This document shows, one piece after another, positions 1-6,687 of a stretch of 55,961 nucleotides of DNA. The notes beneath the pieces are model-generated. The model was not told the DNA's origin. It made no database searches and saw only the letters and a program-made list of their open reading frames with translations. This stretch comes from a virus. How positions within the stretch are numbered: the stretch's first letter is position 1; the number at the start of each line of letters is the position of its first letter. Where the stretch lies: the IMG/VR virus record IMGVR_UViG_3300008954_001859, positions 1-55,961 of that record; one strand, given 5' to 3'. A program made the position numbers and the translations under genes.

Positions 1-1
1 T

Positions 2-364
2 TGGGATATGTTTATAAGTTCTTGTTATGCGAATCAAACAAATACATTTCTCAACTACACGGGTAAAGAAATTATTATTCCTGATGATTTTAAAATAATA
101 GTTAATGATGTTTCGGTGATAGATTTTATTGATAATTATAAAAGGTTGACAGGCTTTATAAACACCATTTTGGAAGAACAAGTACATACTATTTTACAAT
201 ATGAAGATTTAAATGAAACTTATTTGAATAAATTTTTTAGTGTCGATACACCTCATAGTAATTTTGAACCGATGAATATAGATTATGAAAAGTATATAGA
301 AGATGTTGGTTATTGGAAAAAATATTTTGAAAATAAATTAAATGAAAAAGAAATTAATATATAG
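2..364 (+). CDS. 5'-truncated protein, possibly C-terminal end of a sulfotransferase-like enzyme
   Basis: The reading frame is open to the left window edge, so the real start probably lies outside; the Met at position 8 has no room for a visible ribosome binding site. About 120 residues remain. I do not firmly recognise the family. The segment ILQYEDLN followed by a hydrophilic helical tail with a W-K-K-Y-F element resembles the C-terminal end of phage sulfotransferase-type proteins, but this is a weak impression. It overlaps the next glycosyltransferase gene by 23 bases, so the two are probably co-translated within a surface-sugar or small-molecule modification cluster. Confidence 0.45.
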   Translation, partial: WDMFISSCYANQTNTFLNYTGKEIIIPDDFKIIVNDVSVIDFIDNYKRLTGFINTILEEQVHTILQYEDLNETYLNKFFSVDTPHSNFEPMNIDYEKYIEDVGYWKKYFENKLNEKEINI

Positions 365-1208
365 TCTTTATATAGATATTCCTCCTAATGAGATTGATGA
401 ACAGAAACCTTATGCATGGGATACTATTAATAAAAGTGAAAGAACTAGATTACAATTAAAGAAGTATGCTGAAAAATTAGAAGCTGCTCAGATAGAATAT
501 GCTAAAGCTATCGGAGCAGATTATATTCTGTTTCGTGATGATAAAGAGTATAGAGAGTTTTATGATTGGTTACATAAACTTCAACCAACAATGTCACACT
601 ATGACATTCTTAATTTTTATAAGATTTGGTTGTTTGTAGAAACAGCAAAGAAGTATGAGAAGGTGTTGTATTTGGATTTTGATGTAATACCAAATACCAC
701 TAAAGATTTTTTTGATGTATGGAACGTGGAAGATTCTGTTTGTCTAGCAGATTCAAAGGAGGATGCTCGTTTCAATTTGATGATTGGTAGAATGGAAACA
801 CATGATAATAGAAATCCTATTTCCAAATATTGGAATGCTCATGCTATGTTAACCTATAGAGAATACGAAACTTTGGATGTTAAAGCATGGAATACAGCAA
901 TCATGGGTGGTACAACAAATTCAATAGCAAACTTACATTATTTTGATGACTTTGAAAATTTAATGGAGTACATGAAAGAACTCCAAGATGATGAATACAG
1001 TATGTATCCTATAGATATAAGACAGAACTTTGGTTTCGATAATGAAACTGTTTTTGGATATAGAGTTGTTGAAAATAATGTACCTATTACTCTTTTAGAT
1101 TATTATTGGCACGCTAGAGTTTTAGATGTAGATGAAGAATTAGATCCCGATGTTAAATTATACCACATGATTAATAAACGTTTTGATATGTATTGGCCTG
1201 ATGAATAG
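342..1208 (+). CDS. Glycosyltransferase, GT-A fold
   Basis: A 288-residue protein. The central segment KVLYLDFDVIPNT (residues about 108-119) has the DxD metal and nucleotide-sugar binding motif (D112-F-D114) of GT-A glycosyltransferases, preceded by the helix DILNFYKIWLF that is typical of GT8/GT32-like enzymes. A later GG-T-N-S segment and C-terminal Trp/His residues could shape the acceptor site. It should transfer a sugar from a nucleotide sugar in the cytoplasm; donor and acceptor are unknown. It overlaps both neighbours (23 bases upstream, 8 downstream) and sits in an operon with a methyltransferase and a second glycosyltransferase. Targets might be fibre proteins, host glycan or DNA bases; nothing here separates these options. 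Confidence 0.75.
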   Translation: MKKKLIYSLYIDIPPNEIDEQKPYAWDTINKSERTRLQLKKYAEKLEAAQIEYAKAIGADYILFRDDKEYREFYDWLHKLQPTMSHYDILNFYKIWLFVETAKKYEKVLYLDFDVIPNTTKDFFDVWNVEDSVCLADSKEDARFNLMIGRMETHDNRNPISKYWNAHAMLTYREYETLDVKAWNTAIMGGTTNSIANLHYFDDFENLMEYMKELQDDEYSMYPIDIRQNFGFDNETVFGYRVVENNVPITLLDYYWHARVLDVDEELDPDVKLYHMINKRFDMYWPDE

Positions 1209-1833
1209 ATTTATATATTTTTTTAATAACCATGAAGGTATGAAATCTTGGAAGTGTGCTGAAAAATTACAAATTTATCACGACCATTTTAAAAAATTTT
1301 ATGATACAAATGTTCGTGTAATGGAATTAGGTATACACCATGGCGGTTCTTTAGAAATGTGGAAATCATGTTTTGGTCCTAAAAGCAAAATTTACGGAAT
1401 AGATAAAGAAGAAGAATGTCGAGCTTTGAATGGAGATTGTCAAATAGATATACTTATAGGTGATATTACAGATAGTTCTTTTAGAGATTCGATAATAGGT
1501 AAAGTTGATATTTTTATAGACGACGGCGGACATAAAGTATCACAACAAATAGAAACGATGAAATGGATTTTACCTCTTTTAAGTCCAAAAGGTGTTTATC
1601 TTTGTGAAGATATAAAAGAGAAAGATATTATTTTAAAAGCCGCAAAAGAGTTTAATGAAATCTACTCACTATCAATATATAGATGTGATGTTATAGTTAT
1701 AGAGAAGGGAAGAAATATAGAAAAGAATGTTGGTTATAAAATACCAAAATTGGGAGGCTGCTTTACTGGCAAAAAGTATTTGCCTGGGTTGGAAACTTTT
1801 GAAGAATATGCGGACAAAAATAATAATAGTTAG
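1201..1833 (+). CDS. Class I SAM-dependent methyltransferase, CmcI/macrocin-O-methyltransferase-like
   Basis: About 210 residues from the ATG at 1201, which overlaps the upstream stop by 8 bases; an earlier in-frame ATG at 1183 is less likely. Motif I reads MELGIHHGGSLEMW (residues 41-54), the acidic end of beta-2 is YGIDKEE (about 65-71), and FIDDGGHK (105-112) is the DDGGH signature of the CmcI/TylF-type sugar or small-molecule O-methyltransferases. The family methylates hydroxyls on sugars of natural products or surface glycans, often with a metal. Its place between two glycosyltransferases fits O-methylation of a transferred sugar. The substrate is unknown. Confidence 0.75.
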   Translation: MNRFIYFFNNHEGMKSWKCAEKLQIYHDHFKKFYDTNVRVMELGIHHGGSLEMWKSCFGPKSKIYGIDKEEECRALNGDCQIDILIGDITDSSFRDSIIGKVDIFIDDGGHKVSQQIETMKWILPLLSPKGVYLCEDIKEKDIILKAAKEFNEIYSLSIYRCDVIVIEKGRNIEKNVGYKIPKLGGCFTGKKYLPGLETFEEYADKNNNS

Positions 1834-2491
1834 AATAGGTAATAAGTATGGTCCAGAATATGAAACCTATCTTGAAAGTAAATTAACAGATTATGAAATT
1901 GTTTGGATAAAAGAGCCTATACAAAAGGACATATGGTATCAATGGAATAAAATGGCGGCCATGAATCTAGATATTGATGAACCTGTTTGTGTTATGGACA
2001 TTGATATGCTTTTGGTGAATAATTATAAAGAAGTCTTTGACTATCCAATAGAACACGGTCAGTTTCTTGCTATGCCTAGTTGGTGGGGTGGAGCTCTTAA
2101 AGGCGACTATAAGATTAATGGTGGGTTCTTTAAATACTATCCTAAAGATTGTAAATATATCTACAAAGCTTTTATGATGGATCCTAGACACTGGCAATCT
2201 TGGTATATTAAAAACGGAACAACAATAGGGCCAGTAAACGGCGAACAATATTTTGTAGAAGATTTTGTAAATAAAAGATTAGAACTTATTACCTTTCCAG
2301 ATTCTTGGGTTACTAGATGGTGTGATGAAGGTGTTGAATGGCAAACGAATATTACTAAAAAATATAATAAACAAACGGGCAATGATTATGTTTATTTGGG
2401 AGGAGAATTTCATCCAGATATAAAGATGGTACACTTCACCCGATCCGAAAACAAACCTCATAATTGGAAAGATTATAGATATTTCATTTAA
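1808..2491 (+). CDS. Second glycosyltransferase with a DxD motif
   Basis: The frame is open from 1727, but the ATG at 1808 starts a clean beta strand (MRTKIIIVRIGNKYG) and gives about 227 residues; the longer form would only be a translated overlap. PVCVMDIDMLLVN (residues 59-71) carries the DxD motif D64-I-D66 typical of GT-A enzymes. INGGFFKYYP and the His near the end (KMVHFT) resemble acceptor and metal-binding elements of this fold. It overlaps the methyltransferase by 26 bases. Its stop overlaps tail to tail with a minus-strand gene, so this is the last gene of the plus-strand run. Donor sugar and acceptor are not predictable. Confidence 0.7.
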   Translation: MRTKIIIVRIGNKYGPEYETYLESKLTDYEIVWIKEPIQKDIWYQWNKMAAMNLDIDEPVCVMDIDMLLVNNYKEVFDYPIEHGQFLAMPSWWGGALKGDYKINGGFFKYYPKDCKYIYKAFMMDPRHWQSWYIKNGTTIGPVNGEQYFVEDFVNKRLELITFPDSWVTRWCDEGVEWQTNITKKYNKQTGNDYVYLGGEFHPDIKMVHFTRSENKPHNWKDYRYFI

Positions 2492-3485
2492 CTATTTTAT
2501 TTGTTACTAAATGTTGTTGGTTATCAGGCACCCTATCTCTACAATATCTTTTGCAACTAGCGGGAGCATTTTCTGGATCAGATATTAATACTTTAAAAAA
2601 ATTTATCCATTCATCAGAAAATATAATTTCTTCTATAGTATCTACATTTTCTATTTTTAAATGATCTTGAAATAACTCCTTTATATCCTGAATTTCTTGA
2701 ATACTGAGAATTGCTGGATCTTTCCAACAACATGGAAGAAGATATCCAGTTGCTGACTGACCCAGCCCCTTTCTATCCAAACTTCCTGATTTTTTCTCTA
2801 GTTTTTCGATGCACTTTGGATCTATTTTTTTTATTTCTTTTCTTTCTCCAAAAGAATCTTTTTGTTTTGGTTTTAAATGTATAGTTTCTTTATTCCATCT
2901 TGAGGATCGCAACTCCATAAACCAAACACCAATGTCGGTAGCCATTTGTCTGGCTTCATCTACATGATTTTCATTATAATTAAAAATTATATATTGCCAT
3001 GTAGTTTTTAATCCCATTTCAGCACATAACTTCATTCTTTCAAATTCTTTTATACCATCTTGATTAACTCTATACTTATGGCTTTCTTCTGGAAGACCAT
3101 CTATACCAAACCACCATTTTGCCTTTGGATTTGCTTCATAACATTTTTTATGCCAAGATAAAGGTTTGTGAGAAACAGCAGTGTGAACTTGGACCCGAAT
3201 TCCTTTTTCATAAGTAAGTTTTAAAAATTCAGGTAAATTTGGGTGTAATATTGGATCTGATATTTGACCACAGAAAGAGATGCCTACGAAAAAGTCTATA
3301 ATTTTTTTAAAACATTCTATAGACATATAATCACCCGGCACTTTTATTTTGTGTTTATCATGTTGTTTTCTAGCACAACCACCACACTTCAAAGTACATT
3401 TGGCACATATATCTAAATTTATTGTATTTCTAGATAGTGCAGCATACAATTTTTCATTATTCATAAAGCGTCCAAATCTGGCCAT
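2484..3485 (-). CDS. Radical SAM protein with C-terminal SPASM-like cluster domain
   Basis: A 333-residue protein. The radical SAM 4Fe-4S motif is C30-TLK-C34-GG-C37 near the N terminus. A second conserved block reads FCGQISDPILHP, and later DGLPEESHKYRVNQDG. The C-terminal third has PCCW, then VDTIEEIIFSDEW, then a final C-x3-C (CKRYC), which is the layout of a SPASM/Twitch auxiliary iron-sulfur domain. Such enzymes make carbon radicals from SAM and usually modify peptides or proteins. The start overlaps the upstream gene by 25 bases, so the two minus-strand radical-SAM genes form an operon from the 4633-4646 promoter. A paralogue with swapped domain order lies at the right edge of the window. 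Confidence 0.85.
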   Translation of the reverse strand: MARFGRFMNNEKLYAALSRNTINLDICAKCTLKCGGCARKQHDKHKIKVPGDYMSIECFKKIIDFFVGISFCGQISDPILHPNLPEFLKLTYEKGIRVQVHTAVSHKPLSWHKKCYEANPKAKWWFGIDGLPEESHKYRVNQDGIKEFERMKLCAEMGLKTTWQYIIFNYNENHVDEARQMATDIGVWFMELRSSRWNKETIHLKPKQKDSFGERKEIKKIDPKCIEKLEKKSGSLDRKGLGQSATGYLLPCCWKDPAILSIQEIQDIKELFQDHLKIENVDTIEEIIFSDEWINFFKVLISDPENAPASCKRYCRDRVPDNQQHLVTNKIVK

Positions 3486-4630
3486 AATTTTGAGATATCT
3501 GTTTTTCTAATTTTATTAAGCTCCGATATATATTGTTTCATTTTTTCTAGGCCAGATTCATGAGGTTCATTTTCAAGTTCTTTTGCTAATATAATTTCAT
3601 TATCTTTAAAACGTTCTATTAATTCTTTTTTATTATTTGAATTTCTTGGCGCTAAGAAAGAAGGGGTATATGCAATTGAACAAAATTTTAATTTTAAATC
3701 AAAATGATCTTTATAATATTTTATTATTTCGTCATAATCATTTATATTTAATATAGAAGCTGTGCAATGTAAAAAGTTTATCCACTCTCTATAAAGTTTT
3801 AAATTAGATTCAAATTTTTTAACATCCATTGGGTATCTTATCCAAGCTAATTTGTCACCATAATGGTCACAAGACACGGCAAGATTAACCTTTTTAAATT
3901 TTAATATTACATCAGAAGTAAATTTTGTATAGTCCATAGAAGTTAAATTCGTATCAAAACCAACTTCAATTTTACTAGCATCTTCATCGGAAATTTTATC
4001 TAAAAAATCCCACATTCTAGGCAATAAAAATGGTTCACCTCCAGTAAATTTTATTGAAGAAACTCTGTCTATATTATCAAGAACGTCTTTTATAGTTTTA
4101 TCGTATTGTTCTTTTTTTATGGGTATGTCGTCATAGCCAAAATACTTATTTTTTAATAATGATAATTCTTTTCTTCTTGTTGAAGAATTTTGTGGGTGAC
4201 ACATATAACAAGATAGATTACAATGAGTACCAAATATTCTTAATTTTAATTCTATATCTCTAGGTTCAGTTTGTATTTTATTAAACTCTCTAAAGGATAT
4301 TCCTACATTACTAATTATATTTTCGTTAGTTTTTGGACCAATAATGCAACTAGTCGCTCGATGCTTTGGGACCCAACGGAGATGCTCAGGAAGCATTTTT
4401 CCACTTTCCATGGAAGTACACAATCCGCATTGGGGAATATCTTCACCATTTAACATTTTCTTTCTTACTTCATCCATTTCTGGTGAAAGATAATATTTAA
4501 AGGGAGTTGTTACTGTAGAATTAAATATAGGTTTATCTTCAAATGGAAAAGCATGACAACAAAGCCTATATCTACCTCTGCTGTCACAATAGATATGGTC
4601 GAAAGCCCTTTTACAATAACTTTTATTCAT
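3461..4630 (-). CDS. Twitch/SPASM-type radical SAM protein with N-terminal cysteine domain
   Basis: A 389-residue protein. The N-terminal 75 residues hold C6, C15, C24, C25, C68 and C71 (YRLCCHAF, then C-GL-C), a SPASM-like cluster domain placed before the catalytic core. The radical SAM motif is C137-NLS-C141-YM-C144, and FTGGEP (195-200) is the SAM-binding GGE motif. This matches the twitch domain radical SAM proteins seen in phages and marine bacteria. The start is fixed by the need to include C6. No ribosome binding site is visible, and the promoter box lies only 8 bases upstream of the ATG, so translation may be leaderless. The substrate is unknown; its partner is the adjacent gene at 2484-3485. 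Confidence 0.85.
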   Translation of the reverse strand: MNKSYCKRAFDHIYCDSRGRYRLCCHAFPFEDKPIFNSTVTTPFKYYLSPEMDEVRKKMLNGEDIPQCGLCTSMESGKMLPEHLRWVPKHRATSCIIGPKTNENIISNVGISFREFNKIQTEPRDIELKLRIFGTHCNLSCYMCHPQNSSTRRKELSLLKNKYFGYDDIPIKKEQYDKTIKDVLDNIDRVSSIKFTGGEPFLLPRMWDFLDKISDEDASKIEVGFDTNLTSMDYTKFTSDVILKFKKVNLAVSCDHYGDKLAWIRYPMDVKKFESNLKLYREWINFLHCTASILNINDYDEIIKYYKDHFDLKLKFCSIAYTPSFLAPRNSNNKKELIERFKDNEIILAKELENEPHESGLEKMKQYISELNKIRKTDISKLWPDLDAL

Positions 4631-4632
4631 AA

Positions 4633-4646
4633 TATAAATATTTATA
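4633..4646. promoter_or_regulatory. Bidirectional T4-type late promoter (two overlapping TATAAATA boxes)
   Basis: TATAAATATTTATA is a perfect 14-base palindrome that contains the T4 late -10 box TATAAATA on both strands, overlapping by two bases. It lies in an 18-base gap between the divergent ATG at 4630 (minus) and GTG at 4649 (plus). T4 late promoters consist of this box alone and are read by gp55, which is encoded in this window. Each start codon is 8 bases past its box, so 5' leaders would be nearly absent. Confidence 0.6.
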
Positions 4647-4648
4647 TA

Positions 4649-5098
4649 GTGAATTATAAAATAAGGACAATAGAATTTGAAGATATATTACCATTATGGG
4701 AATTATTACATCCTGGTAGAGAACATAAAAAATATGTCAAAATGGTTTACAAAAATAAAAGTGCAAAGTGGACTTTATCTGAAAATGAATTAAATATAAC
4801 TTTTTTTGGTGCTTATGTAAACGATAAACTTTGTGGTACTCTCAGTGTATATTTAACTCCCAACAATCTATATCGTGTCCGATCATTTTATGTTTTGTCA
4901 GAATATAGACGTAAAGGTTTTGGCAAATTGTTATTGGAACAAACAATACAAACAGCAAAAGATTTGGGTGGTAATGGTGTGTGGGGTTACCCTAATAATA
5001 TAGCACTACCTTTATATATTCGAGCTGGATTTACTAAAGAGTCTGAATTTGAACAGGCCGATTGGGGAGTAAATTGTTATGTCTTTCGTGAATTATAG
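4649..5098 (+). CDS. GNAT-family N-acetyltransferase
   Basis: The GTG at 4649 gives 149 residues beginning (M)NYKIRTIEFEDILPLW, the standard first strand and helix of a GNAT domain. The frame stays open upstream, but that part overlaps the divergent gene and looks non-coding. The acetyl-CoA pyrophosphate-binding motif A is YRRKGFGKLLLEQ, preceded by the strand RVRSFYVLSE. The C-terminal PLYIRAGFTKE is the typical GNAT motif B. It would acetylate an amine on a small molecule, peptide or protein. It overlaps the next gene by 20 bases and begins a four-gene operon (4649-8689) with a PP-loop enzyme, a SET methyltransferase and a B12 radical-SAM enzyme. Confidence 0.85.
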   Translation: MNYKIRTIEFEDILPLWELLHPGREHKKYVKMVYKNKSAKWTLSENELNITFFGAYVNDKLCGTLSVYLTPNNLYRVRSFYVLSEYRRKGFGKLLLEQTIQTAKDLGGNGVWGYPNNIALPLYIRAGFTKESEFEQADWGVNCYVFREL

Positions 5099-6068
5099 AA
5101 ATACATTTGTATGGGGTTATAATGATATTCCATTTTCATTTCGTAAAAAGGATAGTGATAAATTTTTTGTAAGGTATGGAAGATTAACTAGAGAACCATT
5201 ACCTTGGCGTGAAGAATGTATAGCAACAGCAAAACTTATATATGATGAAGCTAATGGAGAAATACCCACTATCTATTTTAGTGGAGGTATGGACTCACAA
5301 ATAGTAGCAGAATCATTTAGATTATCGGGTGTGCCTTTTAAAATAGTTATTATTAGGTTGACTGATTCTTGGAATTGGCATGATATGAAATTTGCTGTAG
5401 AGTGGTGTGAAGAATATAATATAGAACCACTTATTCTAGATTTAGATTATAGAAAATTTTTAGAAAATGAAGCATGGGATATTGGATCATTAATACAATC
5501 TTGGACTCCTCAATTTTGTATTCTTCCATGGGCTATGGAACTAGTTGATGGTTTTCCTGTGATTGGATATGGAGAAGCTGATTTACATAGAAATAAAAAA
5601 ATAGCAACCAAATCTTGGAATATAGATACAGAAATATTAAGATGTCAAGAACGATATTTGAGACATAAAAATAGAAATGGTGCTGGGTCGTTTTTTAAAT
5701 ATACACCGGAGTTAAAGATTAGTCAATTTTTAGATTGGGAAACAATTAAATTTGCTAATAATATAGAACATACTGATGTTGCCATGCAGTATAATAAAAA
5801 TGAAATGTGTATACCACATTTTCCTAATTTAAAACCACGTCCTAAAATTGTAAGTTGGTGCCGTAAGGGAAGACCGTATACAGACTATACTGGATTTGAA
5901 TATATTCCAAAACCAGAGATGCAGCTGGAACATGAATTGCGAACCGAATTCCAATCTCATTGGGGAAATGTTCAAGAACTTTGGACAGATTATGATGAAC
6001 AAGTGAAAACTTTAACAATAGGGTATGAACACTTATATGAAAATTTCCAGAATAAACGAATTGATTGA
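5079..6068 (+). CDS. PP-loop ATP pyrophosphatase, asparagine-synthetase-like
   Basis: A 329-residue protein with the PP-loop motif YFSGGMDSQ (residues 66-74; SGGxDS), which binds ATP in asparagine synthetase, QueC-type and related adenylating enzymes. The conserved acid after strand 2 and the late VIGYGEADLH segment resemble the asparagine synthetase synthase domain, but no N-terminal glutaminase domain is present, so ammonia or another amine would be the nucleophile. It would adenylate a carboxylate and form an amide or a similar bond. It is translationally coupled at both ends (20-base overlap upstream, 32 downstream). Such amide-forming proteins occur in peptide and natural-product pathways; the substrate here is unknown. 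Confidence 0.75.
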   Translation: MSFVNYRNTFVWGYNDIPFSFRKKDSDKFFVRYGRLTREPLPWREECIATAKLIYDEANGEIPTIYFSGGMDSQIVAESFRLSGVPFKIVIIRLTDSWNWHDMKFAVEWCEEYNIEPLILDLDYRKFLENEAWDIGSLIQSWTPQFCILPWAMELVDGFPVIGYGEADLHRNKKIATKSWNIDTEILRCQERYLRHKNRNGAGSFFKYTPELKISQFLDWETIKFANNIEHTDVAMQYNKNEMCIPHFPNLKPRPKIVSWCRKGRPYTDYTGFEYIPKPEMQLEHELRTEFQSHWGNVQELWTDYDEQVKTLTIGYEHLYENFQNKRID

Positions 6069-6687
6069 TTGGTTGGATAAAAATCCAATTGGTTTATCTT
6101 GGATGTCACCACAAACAGAAGTAAGACCATCATTAATTCCTAATGCCGGCAATGGTAGATTTGCTACAGAAGATATAGATGCTGGAGAAACAGTTGTATT
6201 AGCAGGTGGTATAGTACTTACAGTTGAAGAATATAACGCTGTGAAATCAAGATGGAACTTTGCAACTGGTGGACAGATTGACCCTAAGCATATGCTATTA
6301 CAAATGGGTACGGATAAATATGCCGCTACTATCAATCATACTTGTAAACCTAATTGCTATGTTAGTGGACAAATGTGTATTAAAACACTAACAGATATTA
6401 AAAAGGATGAGGAACTATCTGTAGACTATGGTACTATACATGACGATGATGTTCTGCAATTTGAAAATTGTCAATGTGGATTTGTTGAATGTAGAACATA
6501 CGTTACTGGTAAAGATTGGCTCTCATCAGATTTTCAGAAAGCTAACCGATTTACTTTACATTTATTTGAAAAAATAAAAGGCACTAACGACCAAGCTAAA
6601 CTAGAACAACTTAAAAGATTACAGAAAATAGATTTAAATAAATCAGAGTTATTAAAAAAAGAATATGAGGCCCTAATCAATGATTGA
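6037..6687 (+). CDS. SET-domain lysine methyltransferase-like protein
   Basis: About 216 residues from the ATG at 6037; the ATG at 6025 is an alternative. All main SET elements are visible: the N-terminal GNGRFATEDIDAGE (residues 38-51), NHTCKPNC (100-107), which is the NHxCxPN core, ELSVDYG (126-132) with the catalytic Tyr region, and a post-SET-like CQCGFVECR (145-153). SET enzymes methylate protein lysines with SAM. They are common in eukaryotes and scattered in bacteria, but unusual in phages. The next gene starts within its last codons. The likely substrate is a host or virion protein, or the product of the neighbouring enzymes; this is inference. Confidence 0.85.
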   Translation: MKISRINELIDWLDKNPIGLSWMSPQTEVRPSLIPNAGNGRFATEDIDAGETVVLAGGIVLTVEEYNAVKSRWNFATGGQIDPKHMLLQMGTDKYAATINHTCKPNCYVSGQMCIKTLTDIKKDEELSVDYGTIHDDDVLQFENCQCGFVECRTYVTGKDWLSSDFQKANRFTLHLFEKIKGTNDQAKLEQLKRLQKIDLNKSELLKKEYEALIND

